Below are positions 43,928 to 52,914 of a stretch of 64,000 bases of DNA, piece by piece. The stretch is from an alpha proteobacterium U9-1i. Its GTDB lineage: Bacteria; Pseudomonadota; Alphaproteobacteria; Caulobacterales; Aquidulcibacteraceae. The translations under genes were made by a program, and so were the position numbers. The stretch's first letter is position 1, and every line of letters starts with the position of its first letter. The notes beneath the pieces were generated by a model, which saw only the letters and a list, made by a program, of their open reading frames with translations, had not been told where the DNA came from and ran no database searches. Location of the stretch: NCBI GenBank assembly GCA_000974665.1, contig BBSY01000002.1, forward strand, positions 124,001 to 188,000, given 5' to 3'.

Positions 43928-45256
43928 ATGGATCCGCACCTTATCCCCTACGCGGAGCGGCAAGCGCCGCGTTACACATCCTATCCGAGCGCCAATCATT
44001 TTGACGCGGCCGTCGATGCAAAAATCTTTAGGCGATGGCTGGGGTCGATCGGCGAACGCGCCACGCTCTCGCTCTACCTTCACATCCCCTACTGCCGGCA
44101 GCTCTGTTGGTATTGCGGCTGCAACACCTTCCTGACACGAGGCGGCGACAGCGGTGACTTTGTCACGTCGATGATGATGGAGATCGACCTTGTCGCCTCG
44201 GCGCTGGGTTCGCGTACAGTCGATGAAGTGCATTGGGGCGGCGGCACACCCAACGTGCTCTCGGCAGCGGAGTTCTTGCGCCTCGTCCACCATATCGACT
44301 TCTGGTTCGACATTCTGCCAGGCGCCAGGCACGCCATCGAACTTGATCCGCGTCACGTCACGGCAGAGCTTGCCCGCGCCTATGCCGCCGCGGGCGTCAG
44401 CCGCGTGTCGCTCGGCGTTCAGGATTTGAATGCGCACGTTCAAGAGGCGATCGGGCGCGTGCAGCCGTTCGAGCAAGTCCGCGACGCGGTCAAGACACTG
44501 CGCGAAGCGGGGCTGAACGAACTTAGCTTTGACCTCATCTATGGCTTGCCGCTGCAGACATGCGCGGACGTGGCGCGAACCATCAAATTGGCGGCGGAAT
44601 TGAAGCCACAGCGCATCGCGCTCTTCGGCTACGCGCACGTGCCGTGGTTTAAGCGCCGGCAGCGTCTGATCAATGCCGAGGCCTTGCCCGGCGTCAGCGA
44701 GCGCTACGACCAGGCCGAACTGGCGCGGCGCATGCTCTGCGAGCTAGGCTATGAGAGCGTCGGCCTCGATCACTTCGCGCTTCCCAGCGATCCGCTCGCG
44801 GCGGCCGCACGCGCAAGCTCTCTGCATCGCAATTTCCAAGGCTACGTCGCCAACGAAAGCAATGCGGTGCTGGGCTTTGGCCCCTCGGCCATCTCTCAGT
44901 TTCCGGGCGGCTACGCGCAGAACATTTCCACCATTGGCGCGTGGCGCCATGCGGTTGAGGCTGGGACATTGCCGATCGCGCGCGGACATGCGCTGAACGC
45001 CGAAGACTTACGCCGCCGCGCTATCGTCCAATCGATCATGTGCAATCTCGAAGTCGATCTGGCGCCGTGGGGCGGTTGGGACATGTTTCCCGATGCGTAT
45101 AGCGACCTCGCTCCGCTCGCCGCGGCGGGCATAGTCGAGATCAGTGGCGGTAGGCTCAAAGTGCCTTCGCCGATGCGCCAATTTTCCCGTCTCGCGGCGA
45201 TGGCGTTTGACGCCTACGCCTCGCCTTCCGCCACGCCCCATTCGCGCGCCGTCTGA
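43928..45256 (+). CDS. hemN: Oxygen-independent coproporphyrinogen III oxidase
   Basis: A 442-residue radical-SAM enzyme that makes haem under anaerobiosis. The N-terminal APRYTSYPSANHF and the cluster motif HIPYCRQLCWYCGC (CxxxCxxC) are diagnostic, with WGGGTPN as the SAM loop. It begins an operon of hemN, nnrS, ubiM, a ThDP enzyme and an FAD oxidase. The only SD-like run (GGGGGG, 43909-43914) is 13 nt from the ATG, in line with a leaderless transcript. Confidence 0.94.
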   Translation: MDPHLIPYAERQAPRYTSYPSANHFDAAVDAKIFRRWLGSIGERATLSLYLHIPYCRQLCWYCGCNTFLTRGGDSGDFVTSMMMEIDLVASALGSRTVDEVHWGGGTPNVLSAAEFLRLVHHIDFWFDILPGARHAIELDPRHVTAELARAYAAAGVSRVSLGVQDLNAHVQEAIGRVQPFEQVRDAVKTLREAGLNELSFDLIYGLPLQTCADVARTIKLAAELKPQRIALFGYAHVPWFKRRQRLINAEALPGVSERYDQAELARRMLCELGYESVGLDHFALPSDPLAAAARASSLHRNFQGYVANESNAVLGFGPSAISQFPGGYAQNISTIGAWRHAVEAGTLPIARGHALNAEDLRRRAIVQSIMCNLEVDLAPWGGWDMFPDAYSDLAPLAAAGIVEISGGRLKVPSPMRQFSRLAAMAFDAYASPSATPHSRAV

Positions 45257-45267
45257 AACTAGAGGCC

Positions 45268-46452
45268 ATGACCACAACGACAGCAGAACGATACCGGGCC
45301 TATCAGGGCCATCCACTCTTCAGCATGGGCTTTCGCCCCTTCTTCCTGCTCGCCACGCTCTGGGCCGCCCTTGTGGTTCCGGTCTGGGTTGCAGCCTTTG
45401 CAGGATGGCTGCCGATCGAGCACTTCAACCGCGACTGGCATGCACATGAGATGCTGTTCGGCTATTTGAGCGGCGTCATCGCCGGCTTCCTGTTGACGGT
45501 GGTGCCGAACTGGACGGGACGGCTTCCGGTGACCGGCGCACCGCTTATGGCGCTTGTCCTTTTATGGTGCGCCGGACGAGCGTCGATGCTCATCCCGGGC
45601 TTCGCCGCGGGTTCAATCGTTGACAGCGCCTTCCTCTTCGTCTTCGCGGCCGTGATCGGGCGTGAGATCATTGCGGGCCGCAATATTCGAAACGCGCCGG
45701 TGCTCGTGCTGCTTACGGTGCTCGCCAGCGCCAACCTGCTCTCGCATTTGCGCGGCGTCGATCCAGAGCTGGCGCTGCTCGGCGAGCGCATCGGCATCGC
45801 CGTTGTCGCAACGCTCGTGGCGCTGATCGGCGGGCGCCTCGTGCCGAGCTTCACGCGCAATTGGATGGCCAAGCAAAAACTCCTTCCCGAGCCCGCATCG
45901 CCAAGCCGCTTCGACGCGGTCACGCTCGCGATTGGCGCGATCGGCCTGACCATTTGGGCTATTTCGCCGACACTCTACGCTGCAGGCTTGGCGCTCACGC
46001 TCGCGGGCGCGCTTCACTTTATACGGCTGGCGCGCTGGCAAGGCTGGCGGACATCAAAAGAGCCCTTAGTGCTCATCCTTCACCTTGGATATTTCTGGCT
46101 TGCATTGGGGCTCTTGCTACAGGGTCTCGCGATCCTCGCCCCGTCCGTTGTGCCGGCGGCGTCTGGCCTTCACGCCATCACCGCCGGCGCCTTCGGCGTC
46201 ATGACGCTTGCGGTGATGACGCGCGCGAGTCTGGGGCACACTGGACAGAAGCTTGCCGCGACGCCGCGCATCAGCGCCATCTACATCCTGGTCAATCTCG
46301 CCACATTGGTCCGCGTCGCAGCGCCATTCCTCCCCGAGCATTACACCGTGCTGTTGGTGCTATCGGCGGCGCTTTGGAGCGGCGCTTTTGGGTGGTTTGT
46401 CTTTGTCTATGCCCCGCTTTTGCTGCGGTCACGCCAAGCAAGCACGGCGTGA
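45268..46452 (+). CDS. nnrS: NnrS family membrane protein
   Basis: A 394-residue protein with about twelve hydrophobic helices. HPLFSMGFRPFFLLA near the start, NRDWHAHEMLFGYLSG and FLLTVVPNWTGRLPVTG are NnrS hallmarks with conserved His residues. NnrS is a haem- and copper-containing protein that helps cells tolerate NO during denitrification. Its presence suggests NO stress from nitrite produced by NarGHI. Confidence 0.93.
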   Translation: MTTTTAERYRAYQGHPLFSMGFRPFFLLATLWAALVVPVWVAAFAGWLPIEHFNRDWHAHEMLFGYLSGVIAGFLLTVVPNWTGRLPVTGAPLMALVLLWCAGRASMLIPGFAAGSIVDSAFLFVFAAVIGREIIAGRNIRNAPVLVLLTVLASANLLSHLRGVDPELALLGERIGIAVVATLVALIGGRLVPSFTRNWMAKQKLLPEPASPSRFDAVTLAIGAIGLTIWAISPTLYAAGLALTLAGALHFIRLARWQGWRTSKEPLVLILHLGYFWLALGLLLQGLAILAPSVVPAASGLHAITAGAFGVMTLAVMTRASLGHTGQKLAATPRISAIYILVNLATLVRVAAPFLPEHYTVLLVLSAALWSGAFGWFVFVYAPLLLRSRQASTA

Positions 46453-46469
46453 GCGCGAAGGAAGCTCAG

Positions 46470-47645
46470 ATGAGCGATTATGATCTGATCATCGTTGGCG
46501 CCGGACCCGCGGGCCTCAGCCTCGCCGCGCGGCTAGCGGGAGCGCCGCTCCGCATCGCGCTTATTGACAAGTCGTCCGAAGCAGCACTGAGCGAACCTGC
46601 CTATGATGGGCGCGAGATCGCGCTCACCCGCGCATCCATCGAACGACTGCGCACACTTGGCGCTTGGCAGCGCCTTGGGGCAAAGGAAGCCGCCCCGCTC
46701 GTGCGCGCCGAAGTGCTGGACGGCGCCTCGTCTTTCGTCTTGCCCTTCACCGATCGCCGCGCGCGCGAGCCGTTGGGGGCGCTCGTCTCAAACGCCGCGC
46801 TCCGCCGTGCCTTGTTCGAGTGTGTCCAAGTTCAAGGCGATTGCGATCTGTTCGCGGGGCGTACGGCGCATATCGGCGACATCGATGACAAAGGCGCCAG
46901 CCTGCGACTGCAAAATGAAAGCACGCTCGCAGGCAAGCTCATAGTGGCGGCGGACACCCGGTTCTCGTCCTTGCGCCAGTGCCAGGGCATTGGCGCGCAC
47001 ATAGTCGACTTTGGCCGCACCATGCTGGTTTGCCGCGTGCGCCACACACAGGCGCACAACAACGTCGCCACCGAATGGTTCGATCGCGGCCAAACCATTG
47101 CGATGTTGCCGCTGCTGGAGGGCCAATCATCCTTCGTACTGACCCTCGACACGCTCGACATGGCGGGAATCAAAGCATTGAGCGCGGAAGCGTTCGCACG
47201 CGAGATAGAACGCCGCACGCAACGCCGCTGGGGCGAGATCACGCTGACCAGCGAGCGCTTCTATTATCCCTTAATTGCCGTCTATGCCGATCGCTTCGTT
47301 GCGCCCAGATTTGCACTGCTGGGCGATGCTGCGGTCGGCATGCATCCAGTCACCGCGCATGGCTTCAATTTCGGCCTGAAGGGCGCGTTTGCGCTTGGGC
47401 GCGAGATCCTCGCCACGCACCGGGAGGGTCGCGATATTGGCGCCAGCCGGGGCCTTGCCCGTTACGAGCGAGATCATAGGCGCGCCACGCTCCCGCTCTT
47501 TGCCGCCACCAACGCCATCGCTAAACTCTACGCTGACGAACGCATGGTCGCGCGTTGGGCGCGCGGCGCGGGCCTTCGCCTGATGAACGCCGCACCGGGT
47601 GCGCGTCGGATCGTGGAAGCGAGCCTCAGCGGCGCGCACGCATGA
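46470..47645 (+). CDS. ubiM: UbiM-type ubiquinone biosynthesis FAD monooxygenase
   Basis: A 391-residue flavoprotein from ATG 46470, with GAAGGAAG upstream. LIIVGAGPAGLSLA binds FAD at the N-terminus. YDGREIALTRAS, NNVATEWFDRGQTIAMLP and LGDAAVGMHPVTAHGFNFGL match UbiM (DMQ hydroxylase of the UbiH/Coq6 superfamily) as I recall it. It would hydroxylate C5 of the ubiquinone ring and so supply quinone for NarI. A UbiH/UbiF relative is the alternative. The same frame is open further upstream within nnrS, but that part is a shadow. Confidence 0.8.
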   Translation: MSDYDLIIVGAGPAGLSLAARLAGAPLRIALIDKSSEAALSEPAYDGREIALTRASIERLRTLGAWQRLGAKEAAPLVRAEVLDGASSFVLPFTDRRAREPLGALVSNAALRRALFECVQVQGDCDLFAGRTAHIGDIDDKGASLRLQNESTLAGKLIVAADTRFSSLRQCQGIGAHIVDFGRTMLVCRVRHTQAHNNVATEWFDRGQTIAMLPLLEGQSSFVLTLDTLDMAGIKALSAEAFAREIERRTQRRWGEITLTSERFYYPLIAVYADRFVAPRFALLGDAAVGMHPVTAHGFNFGLKGAFALGREILATHREGRDIGASRGLARYERDHRRATLPLFAATNAIAKLYADERMVARWARGAGLRLMNAAPGARRIVEASLSGAHA

Positions 47646-49177
47646 AAGCGGCCCAGAGCCTCCTGGCCCTCGCCGCGCGCGAGGGCGTACGCGCCTGCTT
47701 TGCCAATCCTGGCACCTCCGAAATGCATCTCGTCGCCGCGCTCGATTCCGCGCCGGACATCCGTCCGGTCTTATGTCTGTTCGAGGGGGTGGCGACGGGC
47801 GCAGCCGATGGGTACGGCCGCATGATGCAGGCGCCGGCGCTGACGCTGCTGCATCTGGGGCCTGGTCTCGGCAACGGCCTCGCCAATTTGCACAACGCCT
47901 ATCGCGCGCGAACGCCGATCGTTTCGCTGATCGGCGAACACGCCACCTATCATCGCGTCAACAACCCACCTCTCGCCAGCGACATCGCATCGATCGCGCG
48001 GCCAATGTCGGGATGGCTGAGGACCGCCGAAAGCGCCGCCGAGCTGCTTATCCTCACCCAGGAGGCGATCGAAGCAGCGCGTCAAACCGGTCCGGCAACG
48101 CTCATTCTTCCGGCCGATATCGCCTGGAGCGATGAAGAACCCGCCGCGCCCGCGCCACCGCTCAAACAGCGCGAGAGCTTCGATGATGGCCATTTGGAGG
48201 AAGCCGCGCGTTTGCTTGGGCCGCGCACCTTGCTCTTGCTGGGCGGGCGGTTTTTGTCCGCCAACGCGTGCGCCGCCGCGCAACGCATCGCCGCCAAGAC
48301 TGGCGCGCTCGCTTTGATCGAGACATTCCCTGTGCGCGTCCGACGAGAAGGTCTAGGAGCGAGCCTGAAACGCCTGCCCTATCTCAGCGAAATGGCTGCC
48401 GCTTCTCTTTCTCACATCGATACGGTCATTCTCGCGGGCGCCGCCTATCCAGTGGCGTTCTTCGCCCTTCCCGGCCGGCCCACCAGGCTTGCGCCCGATC
48501 ATGCGCGCGTCCTGAAGCTCGCCGCGCCCGGCTTCAACATCGAGCGCGCGCTCACTTCGATCGCAGCTCTCATGCACGCCAATATTGATCTGCCTCGCGC
48601 CGGTGAGGCGCCCGTCAAGCCCAATGGCGGCGGCGGCATCGATCCCATGACCTTGGCGCAGAGCATCGCCGCAACATTGCCGGACAACGCCATAGTCTGC
48701 GACGAGTCCAACACGGCTGGGCTCTTCTGTTACGAGGCCGCGGCGTCAGCTGTAGCGCACGACTGGCTGACACTGACGGGCGGCGCGATTGGTCAGGGGC
48801 TGCCGTTGGCGACGGGCGCGGCCATCGCATGTCCAGACCGGCGCGTGATCGCGCTCGAGGCCGATGGCAGCGCGCTCTATACGATCCAAGCCTTGTGGAC
48901 GCAGGCGCGCGAGCGCCTCAACATCACCAACGTCATCCTCAACAATGGCGCCTACGCCATCTTGCGTTTGGAAATGATGCGCGCGGGCATCAACGAATTA
49001 TCGGAAGCCGCGGGCGCTCTGTTCGACCTTAAACATCCGGCGATCGATTTTTGTGCGCTGGCGCGCGGCTTCGGCGTGCCCGCCGAGCGGGTCGAAACGG
49101 CAGCCAAACTTGTCGCGGCGCTCGAACGCAGTTTCGTCACGCCGGGCCCCGCCCTGATCGAGGTGATGATCCGGTGA
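47642..49177 (+). CDS. ThDP-dependent enzyme, acetolactate-synthase-like
   Basis: A 511-residue enzyme starting in an ATGA overlap with ubiM. Glu48 in LFEGVATGAADGYGR is the catalytic cofactor-activating residue, NPPLASDIASIARPM lies in the linker region, and EADGSALYTIQALWTQ...NVILNN is the ThDP/metal motif (G-D-G variant ADG). It groups with IlvB-like large subunits, but without an IlvN-type regulatory partner nearby. Substrate and product are unclear; carboligation or decarboxylation of a 2-oxoacid is expected. The downstream FAD oxidase may generate the 2-oxoacid. Confidence 0.8.
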   Translation: MKAAQSLLALAAREGVRACFANPGTSEMHLVAALDSAPDIRPVLCLFEGVATGAADGYGRMMQAPALTLLHLGPGLGNGLANLHNAYRARTPIVSLIGEHATYHRVNNPPLASDIASIARPMSGWLRTAESAAELLILTQEAIEAARQTGPATLILPADIAWSDEEPAAPAPPLKQRESFDDGHLEEAARLLGPRTLLLLGGRFLSANACAAAQRIAAKTGALALIETFPVRVRREGLGASLKRLPYLSEMAAASLSHIDTVILAGAAYPVAFFALPGRPTRLAPDHARVLKLAAPGFNIERALTSIAALMHANIDLPRAGEAPVKPNGGGGIDPMTLAQSIAATLPDNAIVCDESNTAGLFCYEAAASAVAHDWLTLTGGAIGQGLPLATGAAIACPDRRVIALEADGSALYTIQALWTQARERLNITNVILNNGAYAILRLEMMRAGINELSEAAGALFDLKHPAIDFCALARGFGVPAERVETAAKLVAALERSFVTPGPALIEVMIR

Positions 49178-50565
49178 GCACATTACCCAACGCGCTCAGC
49201 GCCCAGCTTCAGACATTGCTGGGCGCGCGCTTCAGCCTCGCTGAGGCGATTCGCAACCAGCACGCAGGCGCGGGCATGCACTTGCCGGCGTTGCCGCCGC
49301 AAGCCGTCGCCATGGTGCAGAACCTGGAAGAGATTATCGCCATCGTGCGCGCCTGCGCCGAGCATGGCGCCCCGATCATCCCCTATGGCGCGGGCACTTC
49401 GCTCGAATGCCATGTGGGCGCCCCGCGCGGCGGCATCGCGATTGACGTCTCGGGCATGAAGCAGCTGCTGCGCTTGAGTCTCGAAGATCAGGATTGCACG
49501 GTGCAGGCGGGCCTCACGCGCCTCGCCTTGAACGAGGAGCTCAGACACACGGGTCTCTTCTTCCCGGTCGATCCGGGCGCAGACGCCACGATCGGCGGCA
49601 TGGCCTCTACGCGTGCTTCGGGCACGACGACGTTGCGCTATGGCGGCATGCGCGAAAACGTCATCGCGCTTACGGTCGTCACCGCCGATGGCCGCGTCAT
49701 CAAGACCGCCAACCGCGCACGCAAGTCGGCGGCGGGGTACGATCTCACCCACCTATTTGTCGGCAGTGAAGGCACGCTCGGGGTCATTGCCGAGGTGACA
49801 TTGAGGCTCCACCCGGTTCCCGAGGCGGCAAGTGCAGCGGTGTGTTCGTTCGAGACCGCGCACGGCGCGACAGCGACGGTGATTGAAGCCGTTCAATGCG
49901 GCTTGCCTTTGGCGCGCGCGGAATATCTCGACGCCGCAGCGATCGGTGCAGTGAACCGCGCATTCTCGACCGGTCACCCGGAGCGCGAGACGCTTTTTCT
50001 GGAGTTCCACGGATCGCCGCGTGAGGTGGAGGATTGCGCCGCCCGCGCCCACGCGATCGCCGATGAGCATGGCGGCAGCGCGTTTCGCTGGGCGCTCGAC
50101 AGTGAAGCGCGCGCCGACCTTTGGAAAGCGCGGCACAATGCAGGTCTGGCGGCGCTGGCTTTGAGACCAGGTGCGCGACCATGGTCGACGGACGTCTGCG
50201 TGCCCATCAGCCAGCTTTCAGACTGCATCGACGCCGCCAAGCGCGATATCGCCGCCCTCTCCTTTCCGGCCATCGTGCTGGGACATATTGGCGATGGCAA
50301 CTTCCACGTTGTCCTCTTGATTGACGCCGCGAGCGCCGAGGAAGTCGCCGCTGCCAAAAGCTTCAATGACAAGCTCGTCGCGCGTGCGATCGTCATGGAC
50401 GGCACCTGCACCGGCGAACACGGCATTGGCCTCGGCAAGCGCGAGTCGCTGCGTGAAGAGCTTGGGCCGGCAGTCGATGTCATGACGGACATCAAGCTTG
50501 CGCTCGACCGGCGCTGGATCATGAACCCCGACAAGATCTTCAAGTCGCTGGGCCACTTCAACTGA
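49174..50565 (+). CDS. FAD-linked oxidase (D-lactate/glycolate dehydrogenase type)
   Basis: A 463-residue PCMH-type flavoprotein starting at GTG 49174, overlapping the ThDP gene (GTGA). PIIPYGAGTSLECHVGAP and FPVDPGADATIGGMASTRASG bind FAD; VLGHIGDGNFHVVLL and DGTCTGEHGIGLGKR carry the conserved His residues of GlcD/Dld-type enzymes. It would oxidise a 2-hydroxyacid to a 2-oxoacid and pass electrons to the quinone pool. Convergent with tnaA, with an 8-bp overlap. Confidence 0.85.
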   Translation: MSTLPNALSAQLQTLLGARFSLAEAIRNQHAGAGMHLPALPPQAVAMVQNLEEIIAIVRACAEHGAPIIPYGAGTSLECHVGAPRGGIAIDVSGMKQLLRLSLEDQDCTVQAGLTRLALNEELRHTGLFFPVDPGADATIGGMASTRASGTTTLRYGGMRENVIALTVVTADGRVIKTANRARKSAAGYDLTHLFVGSEGTLGVIAEVTLRLHPVPEAASAAVCSFETAHGATATVIEAVQCGLPLARAEYLDAAAIGAVNRAFSTGHPERETLFLEFHGSPREVEDCAARAHAIADEHGGSAFRWALDSEARADLWKARHNAGLAALALRPGARPWSTDVCVPISQLSDCIDAAKRDIAALSFPAIVLGHIGDGNFHVVLLIDAASAEEVAAAKSFNDKLVARAIVMDGTCTGEHGIGLGKRESLREELGPAVDVMTDIKLALDRRWIMNPDKIFKSLGHFN

Positions 50566-51925
50566 GCGGGGCGAAGATCGCGGTGAAATGCCTGAGCGCT
50601 TTGGGCTCGCGCACGATGCGCAAGCCCTTCAGCGTCTTGCGCTTTTCATGCACGGCGAGGATCGTCTCCACGGCATAATCAGCATGAGATTGCGTGTAGA
50701 CGCGCCGCGGCATCGCCAAGCGCACCAATTCAAGCCGCGCGGCGCGCTCGCCGCCGTCGGGCTGGCGGCCGAACATAACGCTGCCGATCTCGCACCCGCG
50801 CACGCCGCCCTCTTCGTAGAGCGCCACCGCTAGCGCCTGGCCGGGATAGGCGAGCGCAGGGATGTGGGAAAGCATGGCGCCGGCGTCCAGAAAGACCGCA
50901 TGCCCGCCGGCTGGGCGCACCACCGGCACACCGGCCGCGATCAAACGCTCCAGCACATATTCATTCACGCGCACGCGATAACGCAAATAGTCTTCATCCA
51001 CGATCTCGCTCAAACCCTGGGCGATGGCGTCGAGGTCGCGTCCGGCGAGGCCCCCATAAGTCGGGAAACCTTCGGTCAGGATGAGCCGGGTTCGCGCGCG
51101 CTCGGCGAAATCATCGTCGTTGAGCGCAAGCCAGCCGCCAATATTTGCGAACGCGTCCTTTTTTGCCGACATCGTCATGCCGTCAGCGCAGGCGAAGATC
51201 TCGCGCACGATGTCAGGTACGGGGCGATCGCCTTGCCCCGGCTCCCTTTGCTTGATGAACCAGGCATTCTCAGCAAAGCGGCAGCCGTCGATGATGAAGA
51301 GCTTGTCGTGCGCGTGCGCCAAAGCGGCGACGCGTTTGATGTTGGCAAGACTGGCGGGCTGTCCGCCACCGGCATTGTTGGTGATGGTCATCATCACACA
51401 CGGGATGCGATCGCCTTCGGCGGCCAGCAACTTTTCGAGCCGCTCAACATCCATATTGCCCTTGAACGGGTAATCCGAAGCGGGCTCGTCCGCCTCGGCG
51501 CCCAGGAGATCGAGAGCGATCGCGCCTGTGGCTTCGATATTGGCGCGCGTCGTATCGAAATGGGTATTGGAGGGAATGAGACGGTCCGCTCCACCGAGCA
51601 AGGCGAACAGGATGGCTTCTGCGGCCCGCCCCTGGTGGGTCGGGATGACGTGCTTGAACGGCATCAGCCGTTTCACCGCGGCCTCGAAACGCCCGAAGGA
51701 GGTTGAGCCGGCATAAGATTCATCGCCGCGCATCAGCGCCGCCCATTGTTCGGCGCTCATCGCGGCGACACCTGAATCGGTCAAGAGATCGATGATGATG
51801 TCTTCAGCGCGGATGGAAAAGAGATTGTACCCAGCACGGAGAAGTATCTCCTTGCGCTCTGCCATGCTCGTCATCCGGATCGGTTCAACGGATTTGATCC
51901 GGAAGGGCTCGATAATGGTGCGCAT
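50558..51925 (-). CDS. tnaA: Tryptophanase
   Basis: A 455-residue PLP enzyme of the tryptophanase/tyrosine phenol-lyase family. The cofactor lysine lies in MSAKKDAFANIGG. Two positions separate the subfamilies: CEIGSV (Ile where tyrosine phenol-lyase has Arg) and LRHFTA near the C-terminus (His where tyrosine phenol-lyase has Phe). Both agree with tryptophanase, so it should cleave tryptophan to indole, pyruvate and ammonia. ATG 51925 is preferred over 51934 because the N-terminus then matches the family. An FNR box is centred 43 bp upstream. Confidence 0.88.
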   Translation of the reverse strand: MRTIIEPFRIKSVEPIRMTSMAERKEILLRAGYNLFSIRAEDIIIDLLTDSGVAAMSAEQWAALMRGDESYAGSTSFGRFEAAVKRLMPFKHVIPTHQGRAAEAILFALLGGADRLIPSNTHFDTTRANIEATGAIALDLLGAEADEPASDYPFKGNMDVERLEKLLAAEGDRIPCVMMTITNNAGGGQPASLANIKRVAALAHAHDKLFIIDGCRFAENAWFIKQREPGQGDRPVPDIVREIFACADGMTMSAKKDAFANIGGWLALNDDDFAERARTRLILTEGFPTYGGLAGRDLDAIAQGLSEIVDEDYLRYRVRVNEYVLERLIAAGVPVVRPAGGHAVFLDAGAMLSHIPALAYPGQALAVALYEEGGVRGCEIGSVMFGRQPDGGERAARLELVRLAMPRRVYTQSHADYAVETILAVHEKRKTLKGLRIVREPKALRHFTAIFAPLS

Positions 51926-51961
51926 GGCGAACAAGCTTAGGACTTGATCGGACAGCGCCGT

Positions 51962-51975
51962 TTGATGCGCATCAA
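51962..51975. promoter_or_regulatory. FNR-type box upstream of tnaA
   Basis: TTGATGCGCATCAA is an exact match centred about 43 bp from the tnaA ATG and just downstream of the small gene 51980-52195. A start about 41.5 bp away would coincide with the tnaA start codon. Confidence 0.75.
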
Positions 51976-51979
51976 GACG

Positions 51980-52195
51980 TCAGATGAACCGGAACCCAAG
52001 CGGTGACGAGGCGAGCTTCTCGCCCGTCAGCAGCCGCACCACGATCAACGCCTCCCCGTCACGGACTTCATGGCCCGGCAAGCCGGTCACGAGCGGATGC
52101 GTCCTCAGGATTGTCAGCCAGATGGTTGGAAAGTCACTGCCGCGGCCGCGCGCCAACTCGCACTGATGCAACAGGTCGAGAGCCGCTCTGTCCAT
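51980..52195 (-). CDS. Small protein under FNR-type control
   Basis: A 71-residue protein from ATG 52195, with GGGGAG eight bases upstream (MDRAALDLLHQCELARGR). The C-terminal part is rich in beta-prone residues (EALIVVRLLTGEKLASSPLG). Family unknown. An FNR box lies about 54 bp upstream, and the gene precedes tnaA on the same strand, so it may be a member of the same unit. The only support is context and start quality. Confidence 0.5.
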   Translation of the reverse strand: MDRAALDLLHQCELARGRGSDFPTIWLTILRTHPLVTGLPGHEVRDGEALIVVRLLTGEKLASSPLGFRFI

Positions 52196-52242
52196 CAACA
52201 CATCTCCCCAGCGTCAGCGTGGCGGCGGTTCGAGAACGCGTA

Positions 52243-52256
52243 TTGATTGCGATCAA
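52243..52256. promoter_or_regulatory. FNR-type box between the 51980 gene and the CMD gene
   Basis: TTGATTGCGATCAA is an exact match centred about 54 bp upstream of the ATG at 52195 and about 236 bp upstream of the CMD-family gene on the other strand. Confidence 0.75.
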
Positions 52257-52312
52257 AGACAAGGACCCGAAAGTCCGATCCAGGCCCTGCGACGTTGCAA
52301 CGCGCTCCAAGC

Positions 52313-52326
52313 TTGACCTTCATCAA
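52313..52326. promoter_or_regulatory. FNR-type box upstream of the CMD gene
   Basis: TTGACCTTCATCAA has one mismatch to the consensus and is centred about 166 bp upstream of the ATG at 52486. Together with 52243-52256 it makes a pair of boxes in one divergent promoter region, as at 22771-22868. Confidence 0.65.
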
Positions 52327-52485
52327 ACGCATCATTTTGGCGGCGTGTTTTTCTGAGTTCGGCGCCCCCGCGCGCTGAATGGCCAGCCGCCCGCACCGTG
52401 GAGGCGCGGAACGCTCGGTCAGGCACGCCGCTCCGCGTCACAACGGAGCGGCTTGCTCTTTGCGCTGAAGGAACGGGCGACACAG

Positions 52486-52833
52486 ATGACAACCGATTAT
52501 GGCGCACGCATTGCCGAGATCGACGAGTACGCCATCGAATTGCGCAAGCTCATCCCCGATACTGTCAGTGCGTTCGCCGGCTTGTCGAAGGCCGCGCAAG
52601 CGCCCGGATCGCTCGACAAGAAAACCAAGGAATTGCTCGCGCTCGCCATTTCCGTGGCGATCCGCTGTGATGGCTGCGTGGCCTATCATACGCGCGGCGC
52701 GCACCGCACCGGCGCGACGCGCCTTGAAGTGGCTGAGACGCTTGGCGTCGCCATTCAAATGGGCGGCGGCCCCAGCATGAATTATGCAGCCGACGCGCTG
52801 CGCGCGTTCGACCAATTCAACGCCAAAGCCTGA
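52486..52833 (+). CDS. Carboxymuconolactone-decarboxylase-family (AhpD-like) protein
   Basis: A 115-residue helical protein with the CMD/AhpD signature: SLDKKTKELLALAISVAIRC then CDGCVAYHTRGA, a CxxC pair followed by a conserved His. Such proteins act as alkylhydroperoxidase-type disulfide reductases. ATG 52486 (MTTDYGARI) is chosen; the frame extends to a TTG at 52453. FNR-type boxes upstream suggest induction with the rest of the cargo. Confidence 0.85.
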   Translation: MTTDYGARIAEIDEYAIELRKLIPDTVSAFAGLSKAAQAPGSLDKKTKELLALAISVAIRCDGCVAYHTRGAHRTGATRLEVAETLGVAIQMGGGPSMNYAADALRAFDQFNAKA

Positions 52834-52914
52834 TCGCGCGCCCGAACCGCTTGATCGTCCCAATTCATCATGACCAAGCGCCAGCTGCGCAAGGTGCGTG
52901 AGATCGGCGCGGAT

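Noticed and set aside
50558-51925. Tyrosine phenol-lyase
   Set aside because: The two discriminating positions are Ile (CEIGS) and His (LRHFTA), which match tryptophanase.
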